34,073 nt of DNA from the NCBI GenBank assembly GCA_900314825.1, contig OMWS01000063.1, forward strand, positions 1-34,073, written 5' to 3'. A model generated the notes under the pieces. It saw only the letters and a list, made by a program, of their open reading frames with translations, was not told the origin of the DNA and ran no database searches. The number at the start of each line of letters is the position of its first letter. The first letter of the stretch is position 1. A program made the translations under genes and the position numbers. Below are positions 7,938-16,943 of the stretch, one piece after another. The DNA comes from an uncultured Veillonellaceae bacterium. Its GTDB lineage: Bacteria; Bacillota; Negativicutes; Selenomonadales; Selenomonadaceae.

Positions 7938-8003
7938 CGGCAAGGCATGGCAAAAAGAAAGAAGAATTGGATTGGATTTTGCAGGAGTCGAGCATCATAT
8001 TTC

Positions 8004-9044
8004 TTAAAGAGAGGTAAACATGTGGGCGAGATTCCGCAGCCGTTCTCCGGAGGATGTGGCGGCCTGCCCGAGGCGCCGATCGACGAGGAGCTCGAGCGCC
8101 TGCGCCACGCGAGCGCGCTCGGCCCGCCAGGGGACGTCCGCGGGATGCTCCGTGAGGAATACGCCATAGCGCCGGACGCCTGCGATGGCGGCGGGGAGGT
8201 CTGCTGTGCCTGCGAGGTACGATTGGAGTAATGCGCCAACCATATTCCTTTCCTTGCGGATATTCGCCCCCCCGTCGGAGACATCCGTCGATCTGCGTCC
8301 TATGCCAAGAAAAAGGCTCAGCTCCGGCGCAAGCAGAACGTGTTGGACATGATCCAGCAACGGAGCATCGTCTGTCAACGCAGACTCCGCTGGCCGCGCA
8401 AGCAATGAGGCCAACGCGGGCGAGCCGAGCAGGACGGCAAAGCCTTGTGTCAGCGCAGCCGTCGCACATCGAACCATACGTTGCAACGCTTCTCCCTGCA
8501 CCGCCAAACCACGCGCATCGAAGAGCAGCAAATCGAAATGGCCGTGCGGCAACAGGAGATGCGTGAGGTCCGTGCGAATCGGATGCACGCCCTCCGGCAC
8601 ATCGCCAGTATCCGCGAGCGGCGCAGCCGCCGTGATGGAGAGCGTGGCGCGCACAGGCATATCCTCCACGGGGGTTGGAACAACTTCCGACAGAAGCTCG
8701 GACGCAAGGCGCAAACAAGGGCTTGCGATGGACGCGCCGATGAAGAGCAGGCGCGCCGCGTGCGGAGCGGCGAGGAAATGCTTCATCAAAAGCAACGCGG
8801 CCGCTGCATCCCCCGCCAGCGCCGCGCCGCGGCCTGCCGCAGCGGCCTCTTGCAAATGTCGTCGAATATCCACGGCGAGCGACCGCTCCTGTCCCGTCTC
8901 CTGCCCAAAGCCCGCGAACTGTTCCTTGAGCAGGCTGCGGCACGACGCATTGCTGACATTGTCCTCCGCATCGAGCAACAGCGCACGCCGACCGTCATCG
9001 AGCACGAGCGCGAAGAACCGCCCGTCAAATGAAATCTGCGCCAT
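8004..9044 (-). CDS. Unrecognised cytoplasmic protein in the glycosyltransferase-flagellin unit
   Basis: 346 residues, no signal peptide or membrane helix. I do not recognise a family. The N-terminus (MAQISFDGRFFALVLDDGRR) looks beta-rich. The central part has alternating hydrophobic strands and helices (LLFIGASIASPCLRLASELL about 98-118, then FDLLLFDARGL about 175-185), loosely like a Rossmann or methyltransferase-type fold but without a clear SAM motif. Leu and Ala are very frequent. The ATG at 9042-9044 has GGAGGAG just upstream. The start overlaps the end of the upstream GT4 gene by 20 nt, so translational coupling is likely. Position between two glycosyltransferases and a flagellin suggests a role in the same surface structure, which is inference only. 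Confidence 0.7.
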   Translation of the reverse strand: MAQISFDGRFFALVLDDGRRALLLDAEDNVSNASCRSLLKEQFAGFGQETGQERSLAVDIRRHLQEAAAAGRGAALAGDAAAALLLMKHFLAAPHAARLLFIGASIASPCLRLASELLSEVVPTPVEDMPVRATLSITAAAPLADTGDVPEGVHPIRTDLTHLLLPHGHFDLLLFDARGLAVQGEALQRMVRCATAALTQGFAVLLGSPALASLLARPAESALTDDAPLLDHVQHVLLAPELSLFLGIGRRSTDVSDGGANIRKERNMVGALLQSYLAGTADLPAAIAGVRRYGVFLTEHPADVPWRAERARVAQALELLVDRRLGQAATSSGERLRNLAHMFTSL

Positions 9045-10158
9045 CGAGCTCCTCCTCTCCAAACAGCAAATACCGCAGTCGCCGCACGATCTTCACGAAA
9101 TCAAACACCTCGCGCCCATACGAAAGCGCCGCCTGCCCGCCGCGGAGGACCCGCGCAGGATCGGCGCACGCTTTCGCAAGGCAGTCCGCCAACGCCCGCA
9201 CATCGCCAATCGGATAATGCATCCCGCACGCGCCGCCATTGATGAAATCCATCGCACCATCGACATCGGACGTGATGATATAGCATCCGCCCCAAAGTGC
9301 TTCTGAAATGACATTCGGCCCGCCTTCGCTGCTCGACATCAAGGCAAAAATCTTCGCCCGCCGGTATTCTTCAAACAGTTTCGCCTTGTCATAAATGGCG
9401 CCCGTGAAAACCACGCGGTCGCGAAGCTCCGGATGCTGGCGCTCAAACGATTCCTTGAAGGGAAGAAAACGTTCATCAAGGCCACCAACCAGCCGAAGTT
9501 GCCAATCGGGGAAACGCGCAGCGATTTGTGCAAACGCCAGCATCAAATCCTCCGTCCGTTTCTCTGGCGAGCCGATGCGCGCGACTTCGAGAATGACGTT
9601 CTCCTTTGCCTCAAACCGTGGTTCTTGATACATCCCGCTCAAATCATAAAAACCATTCGGCAGATAATCTACGCAAATCGGCCATTTCGTACTAAGCCAT
9701 GTTTGCATTTTACGGATGCTCGCGCCGGCGACATCGCATTCACCAAGGAACCACAAAAGCTCTGGTGTTTGTGGAATGCGATCTTCATAATAACTGTTCG
9801 CATCCAATTCCAGATAGATTTTCCCACTCGGCCGCAACTCGCGATAACGTTGCACGATATGGAAATAAAATGGGAAAACGCCGTGCAGCACGAGCACGTC
9901 CATATCCCCGATATGCGCTTCGAGGTAGGCAAGTTGATATTCCATATCAGGATTCTCGAGCAAATCGAGTTCCAAGCCAGGAACATCCTTGAGCGCCGGA
10001 TATTCCCCGACGCGCCCGCCGACCATGACGGCGTGCCAGCCCCAGAGCTTGTGAAAAAGATACGGCACAAGCCCGCAGTTTTTCGTCAGTTGCTGGTTGT
10101 TCCAGCCCTTGTATGGAGCAAACGCATAAATGCCACGTCTTCGTGCTTTGTCTGACAT
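9025..10158 (-). CDS. GT4-type (GT-B fold) glycosyltransferase
   Basis: Retaining glycosyltransferase of 377 residues that would use a nucleotide-activated sugar in the cytoplasm. The C-terminal half shows the glycosyl_transf_1 pattern: VARIGSPEKRTEDLMLAF (about 190-208), RLVGGLDERF, RVVFTGAIYDK and the E-x7-E motif in SSSEGGPNVISEALWGG (about 280-300). The N-terminal half is the acceptor domain (GWNNQQLTKNCGL). The start ATG at 10156-10158 follows AAAGG, and the gene begins 12 nt after the GT2 stop, in one operon with it. Acceptor and sugar cannot be told from sequence. Confidence 0.9.
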   Translation of the reverse strand: MSDKARRRGIYAFAPYKGWNNQQLTKNCGLVPYLFHKLWGWHAVMVGGRVGEYPALKDVPGLELDLLENPDMEYQLAYLEAHIGDMDVLVLHGVFPFYFHIVQRYRELRPSGKIYLELDANSYYEDRIPQTPELLWFLGECDVAGASIRKMQTWLSTKWPICVDYLPNGFYDLSGMYQEPRFEAKENVILEVARIGSPEKRTEDLMLAFAQIAARFPDWQLRLVGGLDERFLPFKESFERQHPELRDRVVFTGAIYDKAKLFEEYRRAKIFALMSSSEGGPNVISEALWGGCYIITSDVDGAMDFINGGACGMHYPIGDVRALADCLAKACADPARVLRGGQAALSYGREVFDFVKIVRRLRYLLFGEEELDGADFI

Positions 10159-10170
10159 AGGAGTCCCTTT

Positions 10171-11085
10171 CTACATATTGACGAGCTCGGCGTACGCTCG
10201 CGCTTCCTGAAGCGCTTTCTGCGGTTCTTCCGCAAACGCTTTTGCGCAAACTTCGAACACTTCCTCTTCCCCGAGCGACTTCGCAAGCTCACGCAGCTTC
10301 CAGCGGAAAAAAGTATAGATGACCGCGCTGATCTGATGCTTCGTTCGACCATCTGGAAACAACGATTCTTCTTGTGCCCAACGCGTAACGCCATCCACAG
10401 CACGCGCCATGGCCACTGCATAGCGGCGCACACGTTCCACCCCCTTGACCGTTACAAGCGATCCTGGACGTTGCCGGTAACCATAAAGCACATCAGGAAT
10501 GATAACGTACACAGGAGCTGTGAGGATGCATTGGTAATGAAAGCTCACATCTTCGGCAACTGGCACACGATAAAACTTCATATGGTGTTGGTCTAAAAAC
10601 GACCGCCGATATATCTTGCACCAAGGCGCCAAATGCACTGGGCCATGAAAAAAGAAATCCAATCGGATTTGCAGATCATCTTTCAATTGTGCAGGCGTTT
10701 TAAACCCTTGAATGTTTTGTTCATCCCCCAGTGTTTTCTGAAACATTTGATACATTCCCAGAACGACATCGGCATTCGTTTGTTGCGCCACCAAGAGCAA
10801 GCGTTCCAGATAACTCGGCATCAGTACATCATCGCCATCGATAAACGAAACATATCGCCCGCGACATAACTCCAGCCCTAAATTGCGTGCGTCTGCAGCG
10901 CCGCGATTCCAACGATGCCTTATCAGCAAAATCCTTGCATCCTTCTTTGCATAAGCAGCAGCGATATCCGCGCTCTCATCGGTCGAACCATCATCGACGA
11001 GAATCACTTCAAAATCACGAAATGTCTGCGCCAAGATGCTGTCGAGACACGCCGCGAGATACGACGCGACATTATAAATCGGCAC
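10171..11085 (-). CDS. GT2 glycosyltransferase, apparently phase-off
   Basis: GT-A fold family 2 glycosyltransferase with the nucleotide-sugar motif DDGSTDES and DXD-type SFIDGDDVLMP. The listed start is only the first in-frame GTG. It cuts into the first conserved strand, because the codons just upstream encode TPAISVIVPIYN, the true family N-terminus. In that frame no start codon lies between 11085 and a TGA at 11137-11139. Two ATG codons upstream (11145-11147, with AAGGGG 6 nt before it, and 11138-11140) are out of frame. They are separated from the coding region by six copies of a tetranucleotide. Five copies would put the ATG at 11140 in frame and seven would put the ATG at 11147 in frame. 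The gene heads the GT2-GT4 operon. Confidence 0.88.
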   Translation of the reverse strand: MPIYNVASYLAACLDSILAQTFRDFEVILVDDGSTDESADIAAAYAKKDARILLIRHRWNRGAADARNLGLELCRGRYVSFIDGDDVLMPSYLERLLLVAQQTNADVVLGMYQMFQKTLGDEQNIQGFKTPAQLKDDLQIRLDFFFHGPVHLAPWCKIYRRSFLDQHHMKFYRVPVAEDVSFHYQCILTAPVYVIIPDVLYGYRQRPGSLVTVKGVERVRRYAVAMARAVDGVTRWAQEESLFPDGRTKHQISAVIYTFFRWKLRELAKSLGEEEVFEVCAKAFAEEPQKALQEARAYAELVNM

Positions 11086-11107
11086 AATGACGGAGATGGC
11101 AGGAGTC

Positions 11108-11132
11108 TCTGTCTGTCTGTCTGTCTGTCTGT
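11108..11132 (-). repeat. Tetranucleotide tract (six CAGA-type units) at the 5' end of the GT2 gene
   Basis: A 25-nt tract of perfect period 4: plus strand TCTG six times plus one base, coding strand reading as repeated CAGA/ACAG. It lies between two candidate ATG codons and the first conserved glycosyltransferase strand. Gain or loss of one unit changes the reading frame, so it is a typical slipped-strand contingency tract. Confidence 0.9.
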
Positions 11133-11207
11133 GAAATCATGTTCCATCTTGCACCCCTTGTCAAGCCTCCGCCTTTCCTTCACACGCATTGTATCTGCTT
11201 ACTGAGC

Positions 11208-12224
11208 TCAGAGCCTTTCGAAGTCCTTCCCCGATGGCAGCGCATCCTTCAAAATCTCCGGCAGCTCGCGCGTCAGCTGGTACGCGCTCACGCCCATCGG
11301 CTTCGTCATGTCGCGCAGGGAATATTCGGCAACGATGTCGTTTTTTCCTTTGCAGAGGATCAGCCCGATCGTCGGCGCATCGCCCTCGCCGCGCATCTGG
11401 CTGTCCACTGCGGACAAGTAAAAATTTAATTTGCCCGCATACTCCGGCTGGAACGCGCCAGTCTTGAGCTCGATGACGAAATAGCAATGAAGCTTCACGT
11501 TGTAGAACAAGAGGTCGATGTAAAAATCTTCCCCGCCGACGACGATGTGATATTGATGGCCGAGGAATGCAAAGCCCTGGCCGAGCTCGAGGAGCATCTT
11601 CGTGACATTGTGGACGAGCGCTTCTTCCAAGTCGCGTTCGAGCATGCCCTCGCGCATGCCGACGAAATCAAAAACGTAAGGGTCTTTCATCATCTGCGTC
11701 GCAAGCTCGCTCTGCGGCGACGGCAAAAGCTTGTCGAAATTCGTGATCTTCGGCGCTTCGACTTGCCGCTCATAGAGATGCCATTCAATCTGATGCTCGA
11801 GGACGCGCACCGACCAGCCGTTTTTGATGGCCTCTTGTGCATACCAAAGGCGCTGTTTTTTCTCTTTGAGCTTATCCAGAAGCAAAACATTATGACTCCA
11901 TGATAATTCTGCAGACACTGTTTGCAAAATTCGATTGTCCGCAACTTCGCGCGCAAACTTCTGCATATACCGCAAATTGCGCACAGAAAACCCCCGCAGT
12001 GATGGGAAACTGCTCCGGACTTCCCGCGCCAGCTGTTCGATGAATTGGTTCCCATACGCCACATGCTCATTGAGCATCCTGCCGATGTTCCAATACAGCA
12101 GGATCATCTCCTGATTCACCTGCCGCAAGGCGCGATGCTGTGCTGTGCGGATTTCCTGCTTGATCGGTTCAATAAATGCGGCCTGCTCCTCGCTGAGAAG
12201 CTTCCCTGCGGATGCGTCTTCCAT
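11208..12224 (-). CDS. PDDEXK nuclease-domain protein, DUF1016/YhcG family
   Basis: 338 residues. The N-terminal DUF1016 part (about 20-170) is helical with the family hallmarks YWNIGRMLNEH, FSVRNLRYMQKFA and LSWSHNVLLL. The C-terminal nuclease-like domain shows FYIDLLFYN and FVIELKTGAFQPEYAGKLNFY, giving the D and ExK residues of a PD-(D/E)XK fold. Members are common in defence and mobile regions; their biochemical role is not settled. The ATG at 12222-12224 has AGAGGG 8 nt upstream and follows the end of the broken yafQ by 13 nt, so it is probably cotranscribed from the antitoxin promoter at 12679-12707. Confidence 0.9.
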   Translation of the reverse strand: MEDASAGKLLSEEQAAFIEPIKQEIRTAQHRALRQVNQEMILLYWNIGRMLNEHVAYGNQFIEQLAREVRSSFPSLRGFSVRNLRYMQKFAREVADNRILQTVSAELSWSHNVLLLDKLKEKKQRLWYAQEAIKNGWSVRVLEHQIEWHLYERQVEAPKITNFDKLLPSPQSELATQMMKDPYVFDFVGMREGMLERDLEEALVHNVTKMLLELGQGFAFLGHQYHIVVGGEDFYIDLLFYNVKLHCYFVIELKTGAFQPEYAGKLNFYLSAVDSQMRGEGDAPTIGLILCKGKNDIVAEYSLRDMTKPMGVSAYQLTRELPEILKDALPSGKDFERL

Positions 12225-12237
12225 ATGTGCGCCCTCT

Positions 12238-12357
12238 TCAAAACAAATCGCTATGCGTCCCTGTTCGTGTCAGATAGAGAATCAATTCTTCCTCCACCTT
12301 CTCATAAACGAGCAACCAATCCGGCGTGACATGACGCTCTCGACAACCATCGGCCAG
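12238..12357 (-). pseudogene. C-terminal remnant of a YafQ-type RNase toxin
   Basis: Directly after the antitoxin stop codon, and in the same frame, 39 codons read LADGCRERHVTPDWLLVY ... RTGTHSDLF. This matches the C-terminal half of YafQ toxins, which show GYRD-H-PDW-L-Y and RTGTH-x2-LF. The His and Asp of the RHVTPDW segment, the His of GTHS and the final Phe are kept. The N-terminal half (about 50 residues, including another catalytic His) is missing and there is no start codon, so an intact toxin cannot be made. The join to the antitoxin stop suggests an internal deletion. Confidence 0.8.
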
Positions 12358-12360
12358 ATT

Positions 12361-12642
12361 TTATACATCGGACAGAAGCTCCTTCATCATCGTATCGACA
12401 TCCGTATACATTTCCCCTGCCGACGGATTCTTTTTCATTTGCCGGACTTCTTCCAACGCTTCGCGCGTTTCCCGATTCGGCACTTCTCTTCCAATCGAGA
12501 ACGGAATCCGCTGCTCGTCCACCGTCTTCTTTGCAAAGACATTGAATGCCGTTGTCATCGTCAGTCCGACATCTTTGCAAAATGCTTCAAAAGCGCTCTT
12601 GAGATCCGCGTCCATGCGAATGTTGATGTTTGTGCTGGACAT
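12361..12642 (-). CDS. RelB/DinJ family antitoxin
   Basis: 93 residues beginning MSSTNINIRMDADLKSAFEA, a ribbon-helix-helix DNA-binding region as in DinJ, followed by FCKDVGLTMTTAFNVFAKK and a flexible C-terminus that would wrap its toxin. Such antitoxins bind the toxin and repress their own promoter. The ATG at 12640-12642 is preferred over the GTG at 12649-12651 because AAAGG is too close to the GTG. Its partner toxin is reduced to the fragment at 12238-12357, so this is an orphan antitoxin. It may still act as a repressor of the operon that now carries the DUF1016 gene. Confidence 0.88.
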   Translation of the reverse strand: MSSTNINIRMDADLKSAFEAFCKDVGLTMTTAFNVFAKKTVDEQRIPFSIGREVPNRETREALEEVRQMKKNPSAGEMYTDVDTMMKELLSDV

Positions 12643-12678
12643 ATGTGTCACAACCTTTCTTTCCTACATTTTATTTTC

Positions 12679-12707
12679 ATTGTATCGTGATTTATTTACA
12701 ACGTCAA
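12679..12707 (-). promoter_or_regulatory. Sigma-70 promoter of the antitoxin-DUF1016 operon
   Basis: Minus strand TTGACG, a 17-nt spacer and TACAAT (the -10 at 12679-12684, the -35 at 12702-12707), 37 nt upstream of the antitoxin ATG. A near-consensus match. Confidence 0.8.
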
Positions 12708-12754
12708 TCATTTTGAACTCATTCACAGAGCAACGTTTTCTTCCGCATCTTTTG

Positions 12755-14053
12755 TCACGGCGAAAGAAATTCCGTCCTCCCCGCGAGATACAGCGGCACA
12801 TTCGTAAATGCTCCGTCCTTCCGGTAATTCCGCGCCGAGAAGCGGAAGGCTGTTTTCGGTTGATATTTTTCGAGATACTGGCGGAAGCTCGTCGCCTGCT
12901 TCATCGTGCCCGCCTTCACCTCGACCGGCACAATGTCCCCATGCAGTTGCAGGAGGAAGTCGATCTCGTGCTGCGCATCCGGCGCGTAGTAGTGCGGTGC
13001 GGCAGGGAGCTTTCCAAGGAATTGCTGAAGCACGAAATTTTCCGTCATCGCACCTTTGAATGGGAATGCCTTGTCAAAAAGGATCGCCTCGTTTTCCACC
13101 TCGCCCATCGCATTCAAAAGGCCGGTATCGAGGAAAAAGAGTTTGAAATGGTTCTGTATTTCGTACGCCTTGAGCGGGTAGCCCGGCTGCGCGACGTTGT
13201 AGATCCGATGCAGGATGCCGGCCGAAACGAGCCATTCGACCGCTTCTTCAAATTCACGCGCCCGCGCGCCTTTTTTCACGAGGCCGTATGTGAATTTTTC
13301 GTTTTCGCGCGATAGCTGCGGGATGATGCTGCGATATACCATGAGGATACGCGCGGCGTTCACACGGGCGTTGTGCTTCGTGAAGTCGTTTTCGTAAAGC
13401 GCGAGAATGGCGCGCTGGAGCTCGCGCACGCGGTGCGGATCGCGCGCGTCCGCCCATGCCGCGACACACTCCGGCATGCCGCCGATGATGAGATACGTGC
13501 GGTACGCCTCCATCAGGCGCTCGTGGAACGCATCGGGGATCGCCGCGCCCGGCTGCAAAGCCTCGTACATCGCCGCGAGCTTCCTGTCCGCCGCCGCGAG
13601 GAACTCCGCGAATGTCATCGGGAAAATGGAGAGCAGGTCGACCTGACCGACAGGATACGAATGCGGCGCCGCGAGATACGTCCCGAGCAGGCTGCCCGCC
13701 GCGATGATGTGCTGGCCTGGCATCTGCTCGCGGAAATATTTCAGCGCATTCAACGCATCAGGACATTCTTGCACCTCATCGAAGAGCAGGAGCGTCTTGC
13801 CTTCTCGAATCGGCTCGCCGTGCAAGAGCGACAAGAGCTCGACAAGCCGCGCAGGATTCTTCGTCTGCGCAAACAATCCTTTCAAATCTTCTTCTTCATC
13901 AAAGTTGCAATACACGACGTTTTCATAATGCCGCCGCCCGAATTCGCGCATGAGCCACGTTTTCCCGACCTGCCGCGCCCCGCGCAGCACGAGCGGCTTC
14001 CGGTTCTTCCGCATCTTCCAAGCCAAAAGAGCCCCCATCGCATTTCGTTCCAC
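12755..14053 (-). CDS. AAA ATPase with DUF4143 domain
   Basis: 432 residues. Walker A is GARQVGKT (about 25-32), followed by Walker B LLLFDEVQECPDA. The strand-loop AAGSLLGTYL and the DUF4143 region (about 205-400) with HYYAPDAQHEIDFLLQ and IVPVEVKAGT form a PD-(D/E)XK-like tail. Members are widespread accessory ATPases without a settled function. The start is GTG at 14051-14053 with AAGGAGG 8 nt upstream. A second, divergent member of the same class lies at 29380-30588. The gene stands alone between the antitoxin promoter and the hemL terminator. Confidence 0.9.
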   Translation of the reverse strand: MERNAMGALLAWKMRKNRKPLVLRGARQVGKTWLMREFGRRHYENVVYCNFDEEEDLKGLFAQTKNPARLVELLSLLHGEPIREGKTLLLFDEVQECPDALNALKYFREQMPGQHIIAAGSLLGTYLAAPHSYPVGQVDLLSIFPMTFAEFLAAADRKLAAMYEALQPGAAIPDAFHERLMEAYRTYLIIGGMPECVAAWADARDPHRVRELQRAILALYENDFTKHNARVNAARILMVYRSIIPQLSRENEKFTYGLVKKGARAREFEEAVEWLVSAGILHRIYNVAQPGYPLKAYEIQNHFKLFFLDTGLLNAMGEVENEAILFDKAFPFKGAMTENFVLQQFLGKLPAAPHYYAPDAQHEIDFLLQLHGDIVPVEVKAGTMKQATSFRQYLEKYQPKTAFRFSARNYRKDGAFTNVPLYLAGRTEFLSP

Positions 14054-14079
14054 AGCATCCGCCTCCTTGCAAGCACCGA

Positions 14080-14153
14080 TTTACACAAAATATCCTATGT
14101 TTTTGCTTTCATTTTACACATTTTCCGTCGCTTTCGCTAGATGATTTTACACA
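14080..14153. repeat. Three TTTACACA direct repeats at exact 33-bp steps
   Basis: TTTACACA occurs at 14080-14087, 14113-14120 and 14146-14153, so each start is 33 nt from the next (about three helical turns). The two distal copies extend to ATTTTACACATTTT followed by CCG or TCG. They lie upstream of the DUF4143 ATPase start, so they are candidate regulator binding sites for it. No clear sigma-70 promoter could be fixed among them. Confidence 0.6.
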
Positions 14154-14194
14154 TTTTTCGAAAGTGCGATGTTTTCCTTCTGTATTCGATCCGT

Positions 14195-14254
14195 ACAAAA
14201 ACGCAAAACAGCCCTGACCCGCGCGAGAATGTTCCGCGCAAGGATCAGGGCTGT
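14195..14254 (-). terminator. Intrinsic terminator of the hem operon
   Basis: On the minus strand ACAGCCCTGA pairs with TCAGGGCTGT, with an inner GC stem, followed by TTTTGCGTTTTT. It lies just after the hemL stop codon and ends the tetrapyrrole transcript. Confidence 0.85.
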
Positions 14255-14266
14255 CCATTTGCAATT

Positions 14267-15586
<1,320 letters not shown>

Positions 15587-15589
15587 GGA

Positions 15590-16570
15590 TTATTCCTCCT
15601 CGCGCAGCCACTTCGCTGCATCGATGGCGTGGTACGTGATGATGCAGTCGGCGCCGGCGCGTTTCATGCTCGTGAGCGTCTCGAGAACGATGCGCTTCTC
15701 GTCGATCCAGCCATTCGCGGCAGCGGCTTTCACCATCGCATACTCGCCGCTGACATTGTACGTCGCGACGGGCAAATGGATATGGTCGCGCACCTGGCGC
15801 ACGATGTCGAGGTAGGCAAGCGCCGGCTTCACCATGATGATGTCAGCGCCCTCCATGATGTCGAGATCCGTTTCCTTCAGCGCCTCGCGCGTGTTCGCCG
15901 GGTCCATCTGGTATTGGCGGCGGTCGCCGAACTGCGGCGCGCTGTCGGCGGCATCGCGGAACGGGCCGTAGTAGCCGGATGCATACTTGACGGCGTAGCT
16001 CATGATGGAGACATTCAGGAAGCCGTGCGCGTCGAGGTCCTCACGGATCGCGGCGACGCGGCCGTCCATCATGTCAGACGGCGCGACGATGTCGGCGCCG
16101 GCCTCGGCCTGCGACGTCGCGACTTTTTGCAAAAGTTTCAGCGTCTTGTCGTTATCGACGTAATGGCCTTCGAGATGACCGCAATGGCCGTGCGTCGTGT
16201 ACTGGCAGAGGCAGACGTCACCGACGATCATGAGGTTCGGAACCTCTTTTTTGATCGCCGCGATCGCGCGCTGCACGGGGCTCGTCGGATCCCACGCCGA
16301 GCTGCCGTCCGCGTCCTTGTACTCCGGCAAGCCGAAGACTTCGACGGCCGGGATGCCGAGCTCATCGAGCTCTTTCGCAAGCTCGACGGCGTTGTCGACG
16401 GACAGGTGGTAGCAGTTCGGCATGCTCGGGATTTCTTCCTTCACGTGCGTGCCGGGCACGACGAAGATCGGGTAAATGAAATCCTTCGCAGAAAGCGTCG
16501 TCTCGCGCACCATAGCACGCATATTCGGCGTGATGCGCATGCGGCGGGGACGGAGTTTTTGGGTGTACAT
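15590..16570 (-). CDS. hemB: Porphobilinogen synthase
   Basis: Condenses two 5-aminolevulinate molecules to porphobilinogen in the cytoplasm. 326 residues. [18 protein letters not shown] at the N-terminus, the metal-site segment [13 protein letters not shown] (about 120-132), and the two active lysines in [18 protein letters not shown] and [13 protein letters not shown] are all present. The Cys-rich site implies a zinc enzyme. I chose the ATG at 16568-16570, preceded by TAGGAG. A longer open frame runs into the composite repeat and is not supported. The gene is separated from the preceding cobA-hemD by 373 nt that hold that repeat. Confidence 0.97.
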   Translation of the reverse strand: MYTQKLRPRRMRITPNMRAMVRETTLSAKDFIYPIFVVPGTHVKEEIPSMPNCYHLSVDNAVELAKELDELGIPAVEVFGLPEYKDADGSSAWDPTSPVQRAIAAIKKEVPNLMIVGDVCLCQYTTHGHCGHLEGHYVDNDKTLKLLQKVATSQAEAGADIVAPSDMMDGRVAAIREDLDAHGFLNVSIMSYAVKYASGYYGPFRDAADSAPQFGDRRQYQMDPANTREALKETDLDIMEGADIIMVKPALAYLDIVRQVRDHIHLPVATYNVSGEYAMVKAAAANGWIDEKRIVLETLTSMKRAGADCIITYHAIDAAKWLREEE

Positions 16571-16620
16571 GAAAATGCATCTCCTAAGATAAAGTAACGG
16601 ATAAGAACACGGTATCCATC

Positions 16621-16912
16621 TATTGCCGGATGTAACATATACAGCAGCCTTCCCCTCAGGGAAAGCAGACACTTAGCGCTTTAGCGCTTAGTGGTCGCTT
16701 TATCCTTTAGGTAGAAGGGGGACCGCGAAGCGGTGGAAATAACGTCTCGCGGGTGCGCGCACGAAATGTCTTGAGTGCCTGCGCGCACCGGCGACATCAA
16801 AATACTTGCGAATTCATCAAACCTACAAGCGACCCTCTCCTGGCGCTGCGCTTCGCTCCGCGCCTGTCCTCTCCCTGGGGGAGAGGCTGCTGTATTCGTT
16901 ACGTTCGGCATC
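16621..16912. repeat. Composite palindromic intergenic repeat (copy D), with nested module
   Basis: Left end GCCGGATGTAAC then CAGCAGCCTTCCCCTCAGGG. Right end is GGGAGAGGCTGCTG then TATTCGTTACGTTCGGCA, identical in inverse to the left end of copy C over 32 nt. The centre contains GGGTGCGCGCACG and TGCCTGCGCGCACC arms shared with copy B. The left half is split by the 52-nt module at 16662-16713. It lies inside the hem cluster between cobA-hemD and hemB. Apparent ORFs across it are only translations of the repeat. Confidence 0.85.
16662..16713 (-). repeat. 52-nt nested hairpin module, copy 2
   Basis: Inverse-oriented copy of the module at 26-77, with two differences in the 50-nt core and both in one base pair of its stem. 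The flanks CAGGG and GAAGGGGGACC are contiguous in the undisturbed element at 5370-5430 (read in inverse), so the insertion point can be placed to the base. Confidence 0.8.
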
Positions 16913-16943
16913 CTATCGAAACAGATCGATTGATCCTCAAAAT

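Noticed and set aside
7910..8003. Sigma-28 promoter for the flagellin
   Set aside because: GCCGTATAA is close to the -10 of sigma-28, but the TAAA box is not at the expected distance. Only the TATAAT box is reported.
11004..11189. A 61-codon minus-strand frame through the tetranucleotide tract
   Set aside because: It is the out-of-frame product of the ATG at 11147 and ends without any conserved sequence. It is what translation gives in the off state, not a separate gene.
12302..12580. A 92-codon minus-strand frame overlapping the antitoxin
   Set aside because: It is another frame of the antitoxin gene. The toxin remnant reads in the antitoxin frame instead.
16681..16911. A 76-codon minus-strand frame between hemB and cobA-hemD
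   Set aside because: It is entirely inside the composite repeat and its nested module. The same repeat elsewhere has frame-breaking differences.
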